Assembly: GCF_020923495.1 (NCBI RefSeq) | Contig: NZ_CP064048.1 | Coordinates: 1,552,501 to 1,616,500, forward strand | Origin: Brevibacillus sedimenti | GTDB lineage: Bacteria > Bacillota > Bacilli > Brevibacillales > Brevibacillaceae | DNA: 64,000 bases | Reading direction: 5' to 3' | Shown here: in pieces, positions 54,344 through 62,341 of the stretch | How the letters are laid out: each line of letters starts with the position of its first letter | Numbering within the stretch: the first letter of the stretch is position 1 | Position numbers and translations under genes: made by a program | The notes under the pieces: model-generated | Told to the model about the DNA's origin: nothing | Database searches by the model: none | The model's input: only the letters and a program-made list of their open reading frames with translations

Positions 54344-55654
54344 ATGACGTTCATTAACAGATGGACTCGTATGCTGGGCGGCTTGATTCTGATTATGTCC
54401 CTTGGCGGCTGTTCATGGGGGACGGCCGTTACAGGCTCAGCGCCGGACACTTCCCGCTTGCCGCAGACGACGCAGGAATTGATTGCCGCACAACCGGGCC
54501 CGCTGGCCGGCACCCATTTTTATCTGACCAACCATCCTCAGCACAGTGACATCGCGAAGATACTGGATCGCCTGCCCCTCCTGGTAGACGGTGTGGATGA
54601 AGCGATGGTGCAAGTGTACGGGGAGAAACTGCTTGCCCTGTTTGCCGAAGACTACGCGAGCCCCCAGACTGTTGTGGACCGTTGGCGTGTGGCGTCTTTC
54701 GGCAACCCCGACATAGAAGATACCCGGCTCCAGTTCAAGGAGCATTTCAACGTGGAGATCATTTTGGACGCGAGTGGAAGCATGGCCGGAAAAATCGGTG
54801 AAAAGACCAAAATGCAGTTGGCCAAGGAAGCAATTCAAGCATTTGCCGAAAGCCTCCCTGAGGGAGCGAGGGTTTCCCTGCGCGTCTATGGACATAAAGG
54901 CAGCAATGCTGATAAGCACAAACAGCTCTCGTGCGGCAGCAGCGAGCTGGTCTATCCGCTGCAGCCGTTCGATGCGCAGAGGCTGGAGGAGGCGTTGCAG
55001 CAGTTTGAACCGACCGGCTGGACCTCGATTGCCCGCTCTTTGCAGTTGGCACAGGCGGATCTGGCCACGTACGGAGCCGAGAACAATACCAACGTGATTT
55101 ATCTGGTCAGTGACGGGATTGAGACGTGTGACGGCGATCCGGTTGCCGCGGCCAAGGAACTTTCCAACTCGCATGTCATGCCACTTTTGAATGTCATCGG
55201 GTTCGACGTCAATGCCGATGGGCAGAAACAGCTCAAGCAAATTGCCCAGGCGGCCGAAGGGTTGTACGCGAATGTGACCAATCAGGAGCAGTTCCAGGCG
55301 GAGCTGGAGAGAGCCCGGGAGATCGCGGAGAAGTGGGATATGTGGAAGCGGGACGCGCTGACAGAGGCGGAAGCTGTGCGCATCGACAGGCACAAGTGGA
55401 TCGATATGTACGACCGTGATTGGTATGAAAAGAACTGGCGGGAAAGTCTGAACGTGGGGGCGGCAATCGAGTATTTGGCCGCCACCGGGAAGATTGGCAG
55501 CCAGGCAAAAACGTACCTGACCCGGATGCGGCAGGAGCGCGAGGCGTTGGTCACCCGCTCAAAGGAAGAGCTGACCGACTATCTGCTTAACCTGACCGAG
55601 GAATCGTTTGAAGAGATGAAGGAGGAAATTGAGCGAAAATACCGGGGAGAGTAA
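54344..55654 (+). CDS. VWA-domain lipoprotein 5 (divergent)
   Basis: A 436-residue lipoprotein with lipobox SLGGCSWG, the same order of helical segment (LFAEDYASPQTVVDRWRVAS) and VWA domain (MIDAS DASGSMAG; GWTSIARSL; VSDGIETCDGD) as copies 1-4, but only moderate identity to them and a different C-terminal coil. It is probably the older member from which, or alongside which, the others were amplified. It follows the TadE/G-like gene with a GGGGAGGAG ribosome site. Confidence 0.87.
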   Translation: MTFINRWTRMLGGLILIMSLGGCSWGTAVTGSAPDTSRLPQTTQELIAAQPGPLAGTHFYLTNHPQHSDIAKILDRLPLLVDGVDEAMVQVYGEKLLALFAEDYASPQTVVDRWRVASFGNPDIEDTRLQFKEHFNVEIILDASGSMAGKIGEKTKMQLAKEAIQAFAESLPEGARVSLRVYGHKGSNADKHKQLSCGSSELVYPLQPFDAQRLEEALQQFEPTGWTSIARSLQLAQADLATYGAENNTNVIYLVSDGIETCDGDPVAAAKELSNSHVMPLLNVIGFDVNADGQKQLKQIAQAAEGLYANVTNQEQFQAELERAREIAEKWDMWKRDALTEAEAVRIDRHKWIDMYDRDWYEKNWRESLNVGAAIEYLAATGKIGSQAKTYLTRMRQEREALVTRSKEELTDYLLNLTEESFEEMKEEIERKYRGE

Positions 55655-55701
55655 AGCAGTTGGTCGCGTCACACTTACATAGAATAGCGGAGATGGTCAA
55701 A

Positions 55702-56478
55702 ATGGAACAGTTTATTGTCTGCATAACCTCTTCAATTCCATTGTTGTTTGTAGTTTTTGGTATTAAGTACTCGTCACGTGTACTGAAACGCATCGGCTTG
55801 TATTTGTACCTGGCCATGCTGGGGATCGTTGTTTCCGCCCATTGGCATTTCCAATCCGTCTATGGACTCCCTTTTTTTTCTTCTCCATCAGAAATGGCGA
55901 TTATGGCTCTTGTGCTTATGTTGTTAGGCTTCTTTTTATTAGTTGCTGTACTCTTCGGTTTAATCCATGATTACTTTAAACACCCAGAACGGTTTCACCA
56001 AACCAAACAGGGTGCCTTGTTCATATTGGGTTTACTTGCACACTTGGGTGTGTTGGGATTTCTCATGTATCCTTTGTCCGGTAAATGGGAATATGTCAAC
56101 ATATTGAAGCACGCCGAGAAAGTGTTTGCGAAGGACGAGAACATCAGGGATGGAAAGATACGTGTAGAACTGGTGTTTTCCTCTCCGCTACCGTGTTGGC
56201 GGAACTGTTCCAGCGAAGATTACCGCCATCTGTTTATGGTGAAAAACTATACAGACGAGCCGATGAAAGTACGGCTGAAGATTGAATTGTTTGATGACCG
56301 GAAGGAATCATTGGACACGATTGCATCGCTTCCCATCGTTGTCCAGCCCGGTGAATACCGCCCGGTGATAACCAAATGGACCGATGAAAAGAGCAGCGTA
56401 TGGGATCAATGGTCGTATAGATCAGAAGAGCCAATCGCTTATTTTCGATACTGGTATGACGCCAGACCTGTACGATGA
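55702..56478 (+). CDS. Membrane protein of unknown function at the end of the Tad locus
   Basis: About 258 residues: four membrane spans in the first 140 residues (IPLLFVVFGIKYSS, YLYLAMLGIVVSA, LVLMLLGFFLLVAVLFGL, LFILGLLAHLGVLGFLM) and a soluble C-terminal part (about 145-258) with a CWRNCSSED motif and an Ig-like sequence pattern. ATG 55702 is preferred (GCGGAG eight bases upstream). I do not recognise the family. Confidence 0.65.
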   Translation: MEQFIVCITSSIPLLFVVFGIKYSSRVLKRIGLYLYLAMLGIVVSAHWHFQSVYGLPFFSSPSEMAIMALVLMLLGFFLLVAVLFGLIHDYFKHPERFHQTKQGALFILGLLAHLGVLGFLMYPLSGKWEYVNILKHAEKVFAKDENIRDGKIRVELVFSSPLPCWRNCSSEDYRHLFMVKNYTDEPMKVRLKIELFDDRKESLDTIASLPIVVQPGEYRPVITKWTDEKSSVWDQWSYRSEEPIAYFRYWYDARPVR

Positions 56479-56591
56479 CGAAATGAGCTGTGTAAGAAAG
56501 AAAGATCACCCTGGCACTCTATTATTCGGTGAGTTGCTTTGCAATCGAGTCTTTTGAGCGAATTTTTTTATTTGCAGATGGCAGGCGCAGA

Positions 56592-56957
56592 CACCTGCGG
56601 TCGCAGACTGAAGACAAACGATTCATTGAGTTAGCGTCCACAAAAATTGATCTCCAGGCCGGAAGGCCTGCCCATTCATCAACCGAAGCAAAAGACAATG
56701 GGCATCGCATGGTGGGATGGGCCAAGCGAGCTCCTTTGACGACCGGCTCAGCGGAAAAACGCTAGACGCGGGAATCAACAGGGGACACAAGTCTCACTTC
56801 CTCGAAATTCCCAGATGTTTGTCCCCTGCCCGCGTCTCGTTTTGGAGCGGACTTCATCCGCTTCTGTGCGGGGCGTCAAGCGAGCGAGCGGGCCCGATCT
56901 CCCAGGCGCAGCGGACTTTGTCTAACGCTGAGACCGCAGGTGCAAACACCTGCGGTC
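56592..56957 (+). repeat. Long repeat R3 (about 366 bp)
   Basis: Nearly the same sequence as R4 (60021-60397) in opposite orientation. It is bounded by CACCTGCGGTC (56592-56602) and the hairpin GACCGCAGGTG/CACCTGCGGTC (56932-56957). Inside, GACGCGGG and CAGGGGACA pair with TGTCCCCTG and CGCGTC to make a long stem, and AGCGGA/TCCGCT makes another. A short frame (KRFIELASTK, GWAKRAPLTTGSAEKR) is shared by both copies but is broken downstream by an indel, so I treat it as non-coding. It fills most of the gap 56479-56967; I see nothing else there. Confidence 0.82.
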
Positions 56958-56967
56958 TTCATCATGC

Positions 56968-58083
56968 TTACACCAGATTCTCCGGGTTGAGTCCTTCCAG
57001 CTCCGGCAGGACAAACCGGCCGTCTTTACGGATCAGGACATCGTCAAACCAGATTTCGCCGCCGCCGTACTCCGGACGCTGGATCTGCACCATGTCCCAG
57101 TGGATGGAGGAGCGGTTGCCGTTGTCGGCCACGTCGTAGGCGCTGCCCGGCGTGAAGTGGAAGCTGCCGGCGATTTTTTCGTCGAACAGGATGTCCTGCA
57201 TCGGGTGCAGGATGTGCGGATTGAAGCCGATGGCAAATTCGCCGATGTAGCGGGCGCCTTCGTCCGTATCGAGGATTTCATTCAGGGCTTTGGTGTTGGA
57301 GCTGGTCGCCTCGACGATTTTGCCTTCCTTAAACGTAAGCTGCACGTCGGTAAACGAGGTGCTGTGGTAGTTGGTCGGTGTGTTGAAGTAAATCGTGCCT
57401 TCCACGGAGTCGCGAACCGGCGCGGTGTACACTTCACCGTCCGGGATGTTCCGCTTGCCGTCGCACTTGATAGCCGGGATTCCCTTGATGGAGAAGCGCA
57501 GGTCTGTTTTCGGGCCGATGATGCGGACGCGGTCGGTCTTTTCCATCAGTTCCTTGAGCGGGTCCATCGCCTTGGACATTTTTGCGTAGTCGAGGTTGCA
57601 GACGGAGAAGTAGAAATCTTCAAAACCCTCCAGGCTCATGTTGGACAACTGCGCCATCGACTTGTTGGGATAGCGCAGCACGACCCAGCGTTTTTTCGGG
57701 ATGCGCTCGCCGAAGTGCACCTGTTTGTAGTAAATGCGGGAGTAGAGGCCCATCTTTTCTTCGGGAATGTCGGAAAACTCGTTGATGTTTTCAAACGCGC
57801 GCACCGCAATGTATGCGTCGACGTCCTGCATGCGCGTCAGCTCGTGTTTGGCGATCAGTTCCATGTGTTCCTCGTTGCTCCCCTGGATCAGCGCCCGGAG
57901 CACTTCCTGATCCTTCAGTGTCACCAGCGGGAGGGCGCCTACGGCAAACGCCTCGCGGACGAGGGCGCGCACCAGCGGCACCTGCACGCCGATATTTTCG
58001 ATCAGCACTTTTTCTCCTTTTTGCAAATTAAGCGAATAGCGGATGAGACGGCTGGCCAGTTCGTTAATCCGTGGATCTGCCAT
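56968..58083 (-). CDS. Aminopeptidase, M29 family (AmpS/PepS-like)
   Basis: A 371-residue metallo-aminopeptidase of the thermophilic M29 group, which releases N-terminal residues from peptides in the cytoplasm with two metal ions. Recognisable pieces are the N-terminal MADPRINELASRLIRYSLNL, the metal-ligand region EFAIGFNPHI and SAYDVADNGNRSSIHWDMVQ, and the end FVLPELEGLNPENLV. CCCTCC at 58093-58098 (GGAGGG on this strand) supports the ATG at 58083. An inverted repeat of A and T (TAGTAAAAA/TTTTTACTA, near 58101-58121) and a TATAGT-like -10 lie upstream. Confidence 0.93.
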   Translation of the reverse strand: MADPRINELASRLIRYSLNLQKGEKVLIENIGVQVPLVRALVREAFAVGALPLVTLKDQEVLRALIQGSNEEHMELIAKHELTRMQDVDAYIAVRAFENINEFSDIPEEKMGLYSRIYYKQVHFGERIPKKRWVVLRYPNKSMAQLSNMSLEGFEDFYFSVCNLDYAKMSKAMDPLKELMEKTDRVRIIGPKTDLRFSIKGIPAIKCDGKRNIPDGEVYTAPVRDSVEGTIYFNTPTNYHSTSFTDVQLTFKEGKIVEATSSNTKALNEILDTDEGARYIGEFAIGFNPHILHPMQDILFDEKIAGSFHFTPGSAYDVADNGNRSSIHWDMVQIQRPEYGGGEIWFDDVLIRKDGRFVLPELEGLNPENLV

Positions 58084-58156
58084 CGTGTGGAACCCTCCAG
58101 TAGTAAAAATTTTTTTACTATATCTGCAAGTATAGATTTTCTTCCGTCTGTATGCA

Positions 58157-58191
58157 AGCCAAGCCCCGCCACATGCATGGCGGGGCTGGCT
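58157..58191 (-). terminator. Hairpin between the dehydrogenase and aminopeptidase genes
   Basis: AAGCCCCGCCA pairs with TGGCGGGGCT. It lies downstream of the dehydrogenase on the minus strand; the tail (TTGGCTT) is only moderately T rich. Confidence 0.6.
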
Positions 58192-58306
58192 GATTGGATG
58201 AACGCACACGGTCAACCGCCCGAATGTCCGGCCAGACCGGCATTCGGCCAGGCAGTCGTCCGGGAGGGGAGGCGGACCGCTTCGCAAAGGTGACGCAGCC
58301 CAAGTG

Positions 58307-59506
58307 TCACAGGCAGGCTTCGTAGATGGCGATGACATCCTGCTCATGCAGCGGACGGGAGCTTGCCAGATGGCCGGCACCTCGACCGCCGATCTGCACT
58401 GCATCCCGTGCCAATTCCGGCAGGGCGTCGCGGGTGACGCCAAAGTCGGAGAGGCGCTGCGTGATGCCCATCGCTTCGTACCAGCTGCGGACGGCTTGGA
58501 TCGTCGCCCGTGCGGCGGCATGGTCGTCTGTTTCCGTGACCCCGAAGCACTGACGCCCCATGCGCGCCAGCCGCTCCGGGCGGTCGGGCAGAATGATCTG
58601 TTCAAAGTACGGCAGGGACAAGATGGCCAATCCCCGCCCGTGGGCCATGTCGTAATAGCCGCTCAGCGGGTGCTCTACGCCGTGAAGCGGATAGCCGGCT
58701 CCGCGCCCCGACAGGGTAAACGGGCTGATCGCCAGCGTACTTGCCCACAGCAGCGTGGCGCGCGCTTCTTCGTGATCGGGCTGGCGGATGGCCGTGAGCG
58801 AGTGTTTTGCAACCAGCCGGATCAGCGTCTCAGTAAAGCCGTCCTGCACATGCGTGCCTTCCGCGCTGATCAGATACGATTCAAACAGGTGGGCGAAGAT
58901 GTCGGCGCACGCTTCCGCGGTGACGTGCGGCGGCACCGTGTAGGTAAGCGCCGGATCGAGGATCGCCACCTTCGGATACAGACCCGGGCCGTTGATCGAC
59001 GATTTTTCGTGGGTTTCCCAGTGGGTCAGCACGCTGATGTTGTTCGCTTCCGACCCGGTCGCTGCCACGGTGGGCACGGTCAGCAGCGGGAGGGCTTCCT
59101 GCACGGGCACCAGCTCTTTGGCCGTACCAGAGGGATTGCCGCGCAGGTAATCGTAGATCGGTCGGCCGGAGAGGGCCACCGTCGCAATCGCTTTGGAGGC
59201 GTCCATCACCGATCCGCCGCCGAGCGCGATGACAAAGTCGCAGCCGTGTTCGCGGGCGAGAGCCGCTCCTTCGTCGACGGTAGTGGTGCGCGGGTTGGGT
59301 TCTATCTTGTCAAACAGCACGTACTCCACCTGTTCTTCCGCCAGAAGCGACTGCACACGGTCCAGCAGACCGGTCCGTTTGGCCGAACGGCCGCCGGTGA
59401 CGAGCAGCGCTTTGCGGCCGAGCGCTTTCGCTTCCCGCCCCAACCGGGCGATTTCGCCGGTGCCAAAGAAAATCCGGGTCGGGAATAATACCTCAAACGG
59501 AAACAT
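58307..59506 (-). CDS. Iron-containing alcohol dehydrogenase
   Basis: A 399-residue group III NAD(P)-dependent dehydrogenase resembling butanol dehydrogenases. The nucleotide loop FVIALGGGSVMDASKAIA is near residue 93; metal ligands include Asp and His in the segment ending GVEHPLSGYYDMAHG, with the conserved GxxHxxxH layout. The start MFPFEVLFPTRIFFGTGEI is typical. AAAGGATG lies upstream on this strand. Substrate is not fixed by sequence; primary alcohols or aldehydes are usual. Confidence 0.93.
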   Translation of the reverse strand: MFPFEVLFPTRIFFGTGEIARLGREAKALGRKALLVTGGRSAKRTGLLDRVQSLLAEEQVEYVLFDKIEPNPRTTTVDEGAALAREHGCDFVIALGGGSVMDASKAIATVALSGRPIYDYLRGNPSGTAKELVPVQEALPLLTVPTVAATGSEANNISVLTHWETHEKSSINGPGLYPKVAILDPALTYTVPPHVTAEACADIFAHLFESYLISAEGTHVQDGFTETLIRLVAKHSLTAIRQPDHEEARATLLWASTLAISPFTLSGRGAGYPLHGVEHPLSGYYDMAHGRGLAILSLPYFEQIILPDRPERLARMGRQCFGVTETDDHAAARATIQAVRSWYEAMGITQRLSDFGVTRDALPELARDAVQIGGRGAGHLASSRPLHEQDVIAIYEACL

Positions 59507-59748
59507 GTGGACTCATCCTTTCCCCGATAAATTTATCCTCTACCAGTGTAGCATAAAAAAGGAAAGCCGCCGCAGTTTAAGCGTAAGTCACCCGGCTGCC
59601 CTCAAGCTGAGACAAGTCGCTCTGTACCACTTCAGACCTGGGGGGCGGCTGTGCACCAGATGTAAAAATCAGGGATTTTGGATTTTTTTCGTCAAGCTGG
59701 TCATCCTACATCGTAACAGCATTCCATGAAGACTGGAGGGAACTGCAG

Positions 59749-59940
59749 ATGACTGCGGAAAACCGGTTTCCGCCCGCCATGCGAAATGTCGGCGATCCGG
59801 CCGAGATGAGCCTGCTGGAGAACGAAAGCGCCGCTCCGATGGTGGAGATCAGACCGCCGCTGCAGTATGGCGAAGCGCTTGAACATCGCGACGCGAAATC
59901 TGTTGCCGAAATGCGTGAAGAGCGGTTGAAAATGGAGTGA
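59749..59940 (+). CDS. Small hypothetical protein (63 residues)
   Basis: ATG 59749 follows TGGAGGGAACTGCAG, a good ribosome site. The product is hydrophilic and acidic (EMSLLENESAAPMVEI, ending VAEMREERLKME) with no signal peptide, Cys or membrane span. I recognise no family. It stands alone between the dehydrogenase (divergent) and repeat R4. The 240 bases before it hold only a weak T-rich hairpin near 59662. Confidence 0.5.
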   Translation: MTAENRFPPAMRNVGDPAEMSLLENESAAPMVEIRPPLQYGEALEHRDAKSVAEMREERLKME

Positions 59941-60020
59941 ACGCGGTGTCATGGTGATGGTGCCCTGCCGGGAACCGATGGGAAGATCGGTTCCTGGAAA
60001 ATATTAATGAAAAATGCAGG

Positions 60021-60397
60021 TTGTCTTTAGTCTGAGTCCGGGAATCCGGACTCAGCGTGTAGACAAAGTCCGCGGCGCATGGGAGATCGGCCCCGCTCGC
60101 TCGCTTGACGCCCAGCAAAGAAGCGGATGAAGTCCGCTCCAAAACGAGACGCGGGCAGGGGACAAACATCTGGGTATTTCGAGGAAGTGAGACTTGTGTC
60201 CCCTGTTGGTCCCCGCGTCTTCGTTTTTCCGCTGAGCCGGTCGTCAAAGGAGCTCGCTTGGCCCATCCCTCCATGCGATGCCCATTGTCTTCCGCTTCGG
60301 TTGATGAATGGGCAGGCCTTTCGGCCTGGAAATCATTTTTTGTGGACGCTAACTCAATGAACCGTTTGTCTTTAGTCTGAGTCCGGGAATCCGGACT
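60021..60397 (-). repeat. Long repeat R4, flanked by 32-bp direct repeats
   Basis: Inverted copy of R3; the two are alike along their length with scattered substitutions. It is bounded by two identical 32-bp direct repeats at 60021-60052 and 60366-60397, each containing the hairpin GTCCGG-GAAT-CCGGAC. The same internal stems as in R3 are kept. Between 60398 and 60505 I see nothing. Confidence 0.85.
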
Positions 60398-60504
60398 TTT
60401 CTTCTTTTCTGCTGCGGCAGCCAGCGGCTGATTGGCTTCGCTTCTCTTGAGGGCGGAGCGCAGACTGAACCTCCCGGGACAGGGAAAGAATATGGCGTAC
60501 ATGA

Positions 60505-60593
60505 TTGTTTGCCGAATGTTAAATTTGAGTGGTCGGGGAAAATTGCATAAATTACCGAACGTTTGTCGAATGCTAATCTGCTCATTTTCGTTG
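60505..60593 (+). promoter_or_regulatory. PurBox cluster upstream of purC
   Basis: ATTACCGAACGTTTG (core CGAA 60556-60559) matches the PurR box well. An inverted partner core TTCG lies at 60587-60590, an offset of 31 nt as at purE. Extra box-like sites are at 60512 (GCCGAATGTT), 60566 (TCGAATG) and, inverted, 60631 (TGTTCGTGT). It implies that purCSQL has its own PurR-controlled promoter. Confidence 0.7.
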
Positions 60594-60602
60594 ATAAATG
60601 CG

Positions 60603-60608
60603 TATAAT
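60603..60608 (+). promoter_or_regulatory. Candidate -10 box of purC
   Basis: TATAAT downstream of the PurBox pair. The matching -35 (CTCATT near 60581) is poor, so the exact promoter is uncertain. Confidence 0.4.
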
Positions 60609-60684
60609 TGTGTTTTAATTGAGTTGAAATGTTCGTGTATATTACGCATTACGCAACCTTTGCTCGGGGAAGGTGACTCCGGAA

Positions 60685-61404
60685 GTGGAAAAACGGGAAC
60701 AACTCTATGAAGGTAAGGCAAAGCGCATCTATCGTACGTCTTTGGCCGATCAATACTGGGTGGAGTACAAGGACGATGCGACCGCGTTCAACGGGGAAAA
60801 GAAAGGCACCATCACCGGAAAGGGTGAGCTGAACAACCGCATCACCGCCATCTTTTTCACGCTGTTGAAAGAGCGGGGCATCGACAACCACTTTATCCGC
60901 CTGCTGTCGCCCACGGAACAGTTGGTCCGCAAAGTGGAGATCATTCCGCTGGAAGTGGTCGTCCGCAACATCGCGGCCGGTTCCCTGGCCAAGCGGTTGG
61001 GGATGGCGGAGGGAACGGCCCTGCCGCACCCGGTCGTGGAGTTTTACTATAAAGACGACGCACTGGGCGATCCGCTGGTCAACCACTCGCACATCAAGGT
61101 GCTCGGAGTCGCCAGCGAAGACGACCTGGCCGTGCTGGAGCGTATCGGCCTGCAGGTAAACGAGGTGCTGCAGGAGTACCTGCGCGAGCGCGGCGTGATT
61201 CTCGTCGACTTTAAACTGGAGTTTGGACGCACGCCGGAGGGAGAGATTCTTCTGGCGGATGAAATATCGCCGGATACGTGCCGGTTCTGGGATGCCGAGA
61301 CTATGGAGAAACTGGACAAGGACCGTTTCCGCCGCGATCTCGGCAATGTGGAAGAAGCGTATCGGGAAATGCTGAAACGATTGGGAGGAGAAGCACATGT
61401 GTAA
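60685..61404 (+). CDS. purC: Phosphoribosylaminoimidazole-succinocarboxamide synthase
   Basis: About 239 residues. It joins aspartate to CAIR using ATP to give SAICAR. The N-terminal [40 protein letters not shown] and [12 protein letters not shown] motifs are diagnostic. GTG 60685 is preferred: GGAAGGTGA lies eight bases upstream and the protein then starts [16 protein letters not shown], close to other Bacillus PurC. GTG 60673 is the alternative. It is the first gene of the second purine unit and overlaps purS by eight bases. Confidence 0.95.
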   Translation: MEKREQLYEGKAKRIYRTSLADQYWVEYKDDATAFNGEKKGTITGKGELNNRITAIFFTLLKERGIDNHFIRLLSPTEQLVRKVEIIPLEVVVRNIAAGSLAKRLGMAEGTALPHPVVEFYYKDDALGDPLVNHSHIKVLGVASEDDLAVLERIGLQVNEVLQEYLRERGVILVDFKLEFGRTPEGEILLADEISPDTCRFWDAETMEKLDKDRFRRDLGNVEEAYREMLKRLGGEAHV

Positions 61405-61645
61405 AGCTGTTGTATACGTGACGCTGCGCCAAAGCGTGCTCGACCCGCAAGGACACGCAGTCAAGGGAGCGCTGCACACCCTTGGGTTTGACGAAGTAAA
61501 AGACGTGCGCATCGGCAAGTACATGGAGTTGGTGCTGGACACGGCCGACCGGGCGCAGGCGGAGGAGCGCGTCCGCGCGATGTGTGAAAAACTGCTGGCC
61601 AACACCGTGATTGAAGACTACCGCTTTGACATCGTGGAGGGCTGA
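61397..61645 (+). CDS. purS: FGAM synthase subunit PurS
   Basis: An 82-residue subunit of the three-part phosphoribosylformylglycinamidine synthase found in Gram-positive bacteria. The [20 protein letters not shown] segment is typical. It bridges PurL and PurQ in the complex and has no catalytic site of its own. It overlaps purC and ends three bases before purQ. Confidence 0.95.
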   Translation: MCKAVVYVTLRQSVLDPQGHAVKGALHTLGFDEVKDVRIGKYMELVLDTADRAQAEERVRAMCEKLLANTVIEDYRFDIVEG

Positions 61646-61648
61646 GCC

Positions 61649-62341
61649 ATGCGAGTAGCCGTAATCGTCTTTCCCGGTTCCAATGCCGACATCGACTTGT
61701 ACAACGCCGTTGAAGACGTGATGGAAGTGCCGGTGGATTACGTCTGGCACGCACAGACCGACCTCTCCGCCTACGATGTCATCCTGCTGCCGGGCGGTTT
61801 TTCCTACGGTGACTACCTGCGCTGCGGGGCCGTCGCCCGGTTTTCGCCGGTGATGGAACAGGTGGTCAAGGCAGCTGAGGACGGCAAGCTGGTGATGGGC
61901 ATTTGCAACGGCTTCCAGATCCTGACCGAAGTCGGACTGCTGCCGGGCGCCCTGCTCCGCAATCGTTCGCTGAAGTTCCGCTGCAAGCTGTCGCCGCTGC
62001 GCGTGGTCAACAACGACACGCCGTTTACCCGCGACTACGCTGCGGGTGAAGTGATCCGGATTCCCATCGCTCACGGCGAAGGCAACTACTACTGCGACGA
62101 CGAGACGCTGGCACGGCTGCAGGCCAACAACCAGATCGTCTTCCGCTACGAAGGGGAAAACCCGAACGGTTCCATAGATGACATCGCCGGCATCTGCAAC
62201 GAACGGGGCAACGTGCTCGGCATGATGCCTCACCCGGAGCGGGCCGTGCACGAATGGATGAGTTCCGCCGACGGCCGGCGCCTGTTTACCTCGATTCTGA
62301 AGACATGGAGGGAAAAAAACAGTGTCACAGCTCACTCGTAA
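61649..62341 (+). CDS. purQ: FGAM synthase glutaminase subunit PurQ
   Basis: A 230-residue class I glutamine amidotransferase supplying ammonia to PurL. The nucleophile is Cys in [11 protein letters not shown], and the His/Glu pair is in [10 protein letters not shown]. The start [19 protein letters not shown] is typical. Its end overlaps the purL start by 20 bases. Confidence 0.96.
   Translation: MRVAVIVFPGSNADIDLYNAVEDVMEVPVDYVWHAQTDLSAYDVILLPGGFSYGDYLRCGAVARFSPVMEQVVKAAEDGKLVMGICNGFQILTEVGLLPGALLRNRSLKFRCKLSPLRVVNNDTPFTRDYAAGEVIRIPIAHGEGNYYCDDETLARLQANNQIVFRYEGENPNGSIDDIAGICNERGNVLGMMPHPERAVHEWMSSADGRRLFTSILKTWREKNSVTAHS

Noticed and set aside
59849-60721. A 290-codon minus-strand frame across repeat R4 and the purC promoter
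   Set aside because: It runs through the PurBoxes, the 32-bp repeats and the start of purC. The part shared with R3 is broken there by an indel, so the frame is not conserved.
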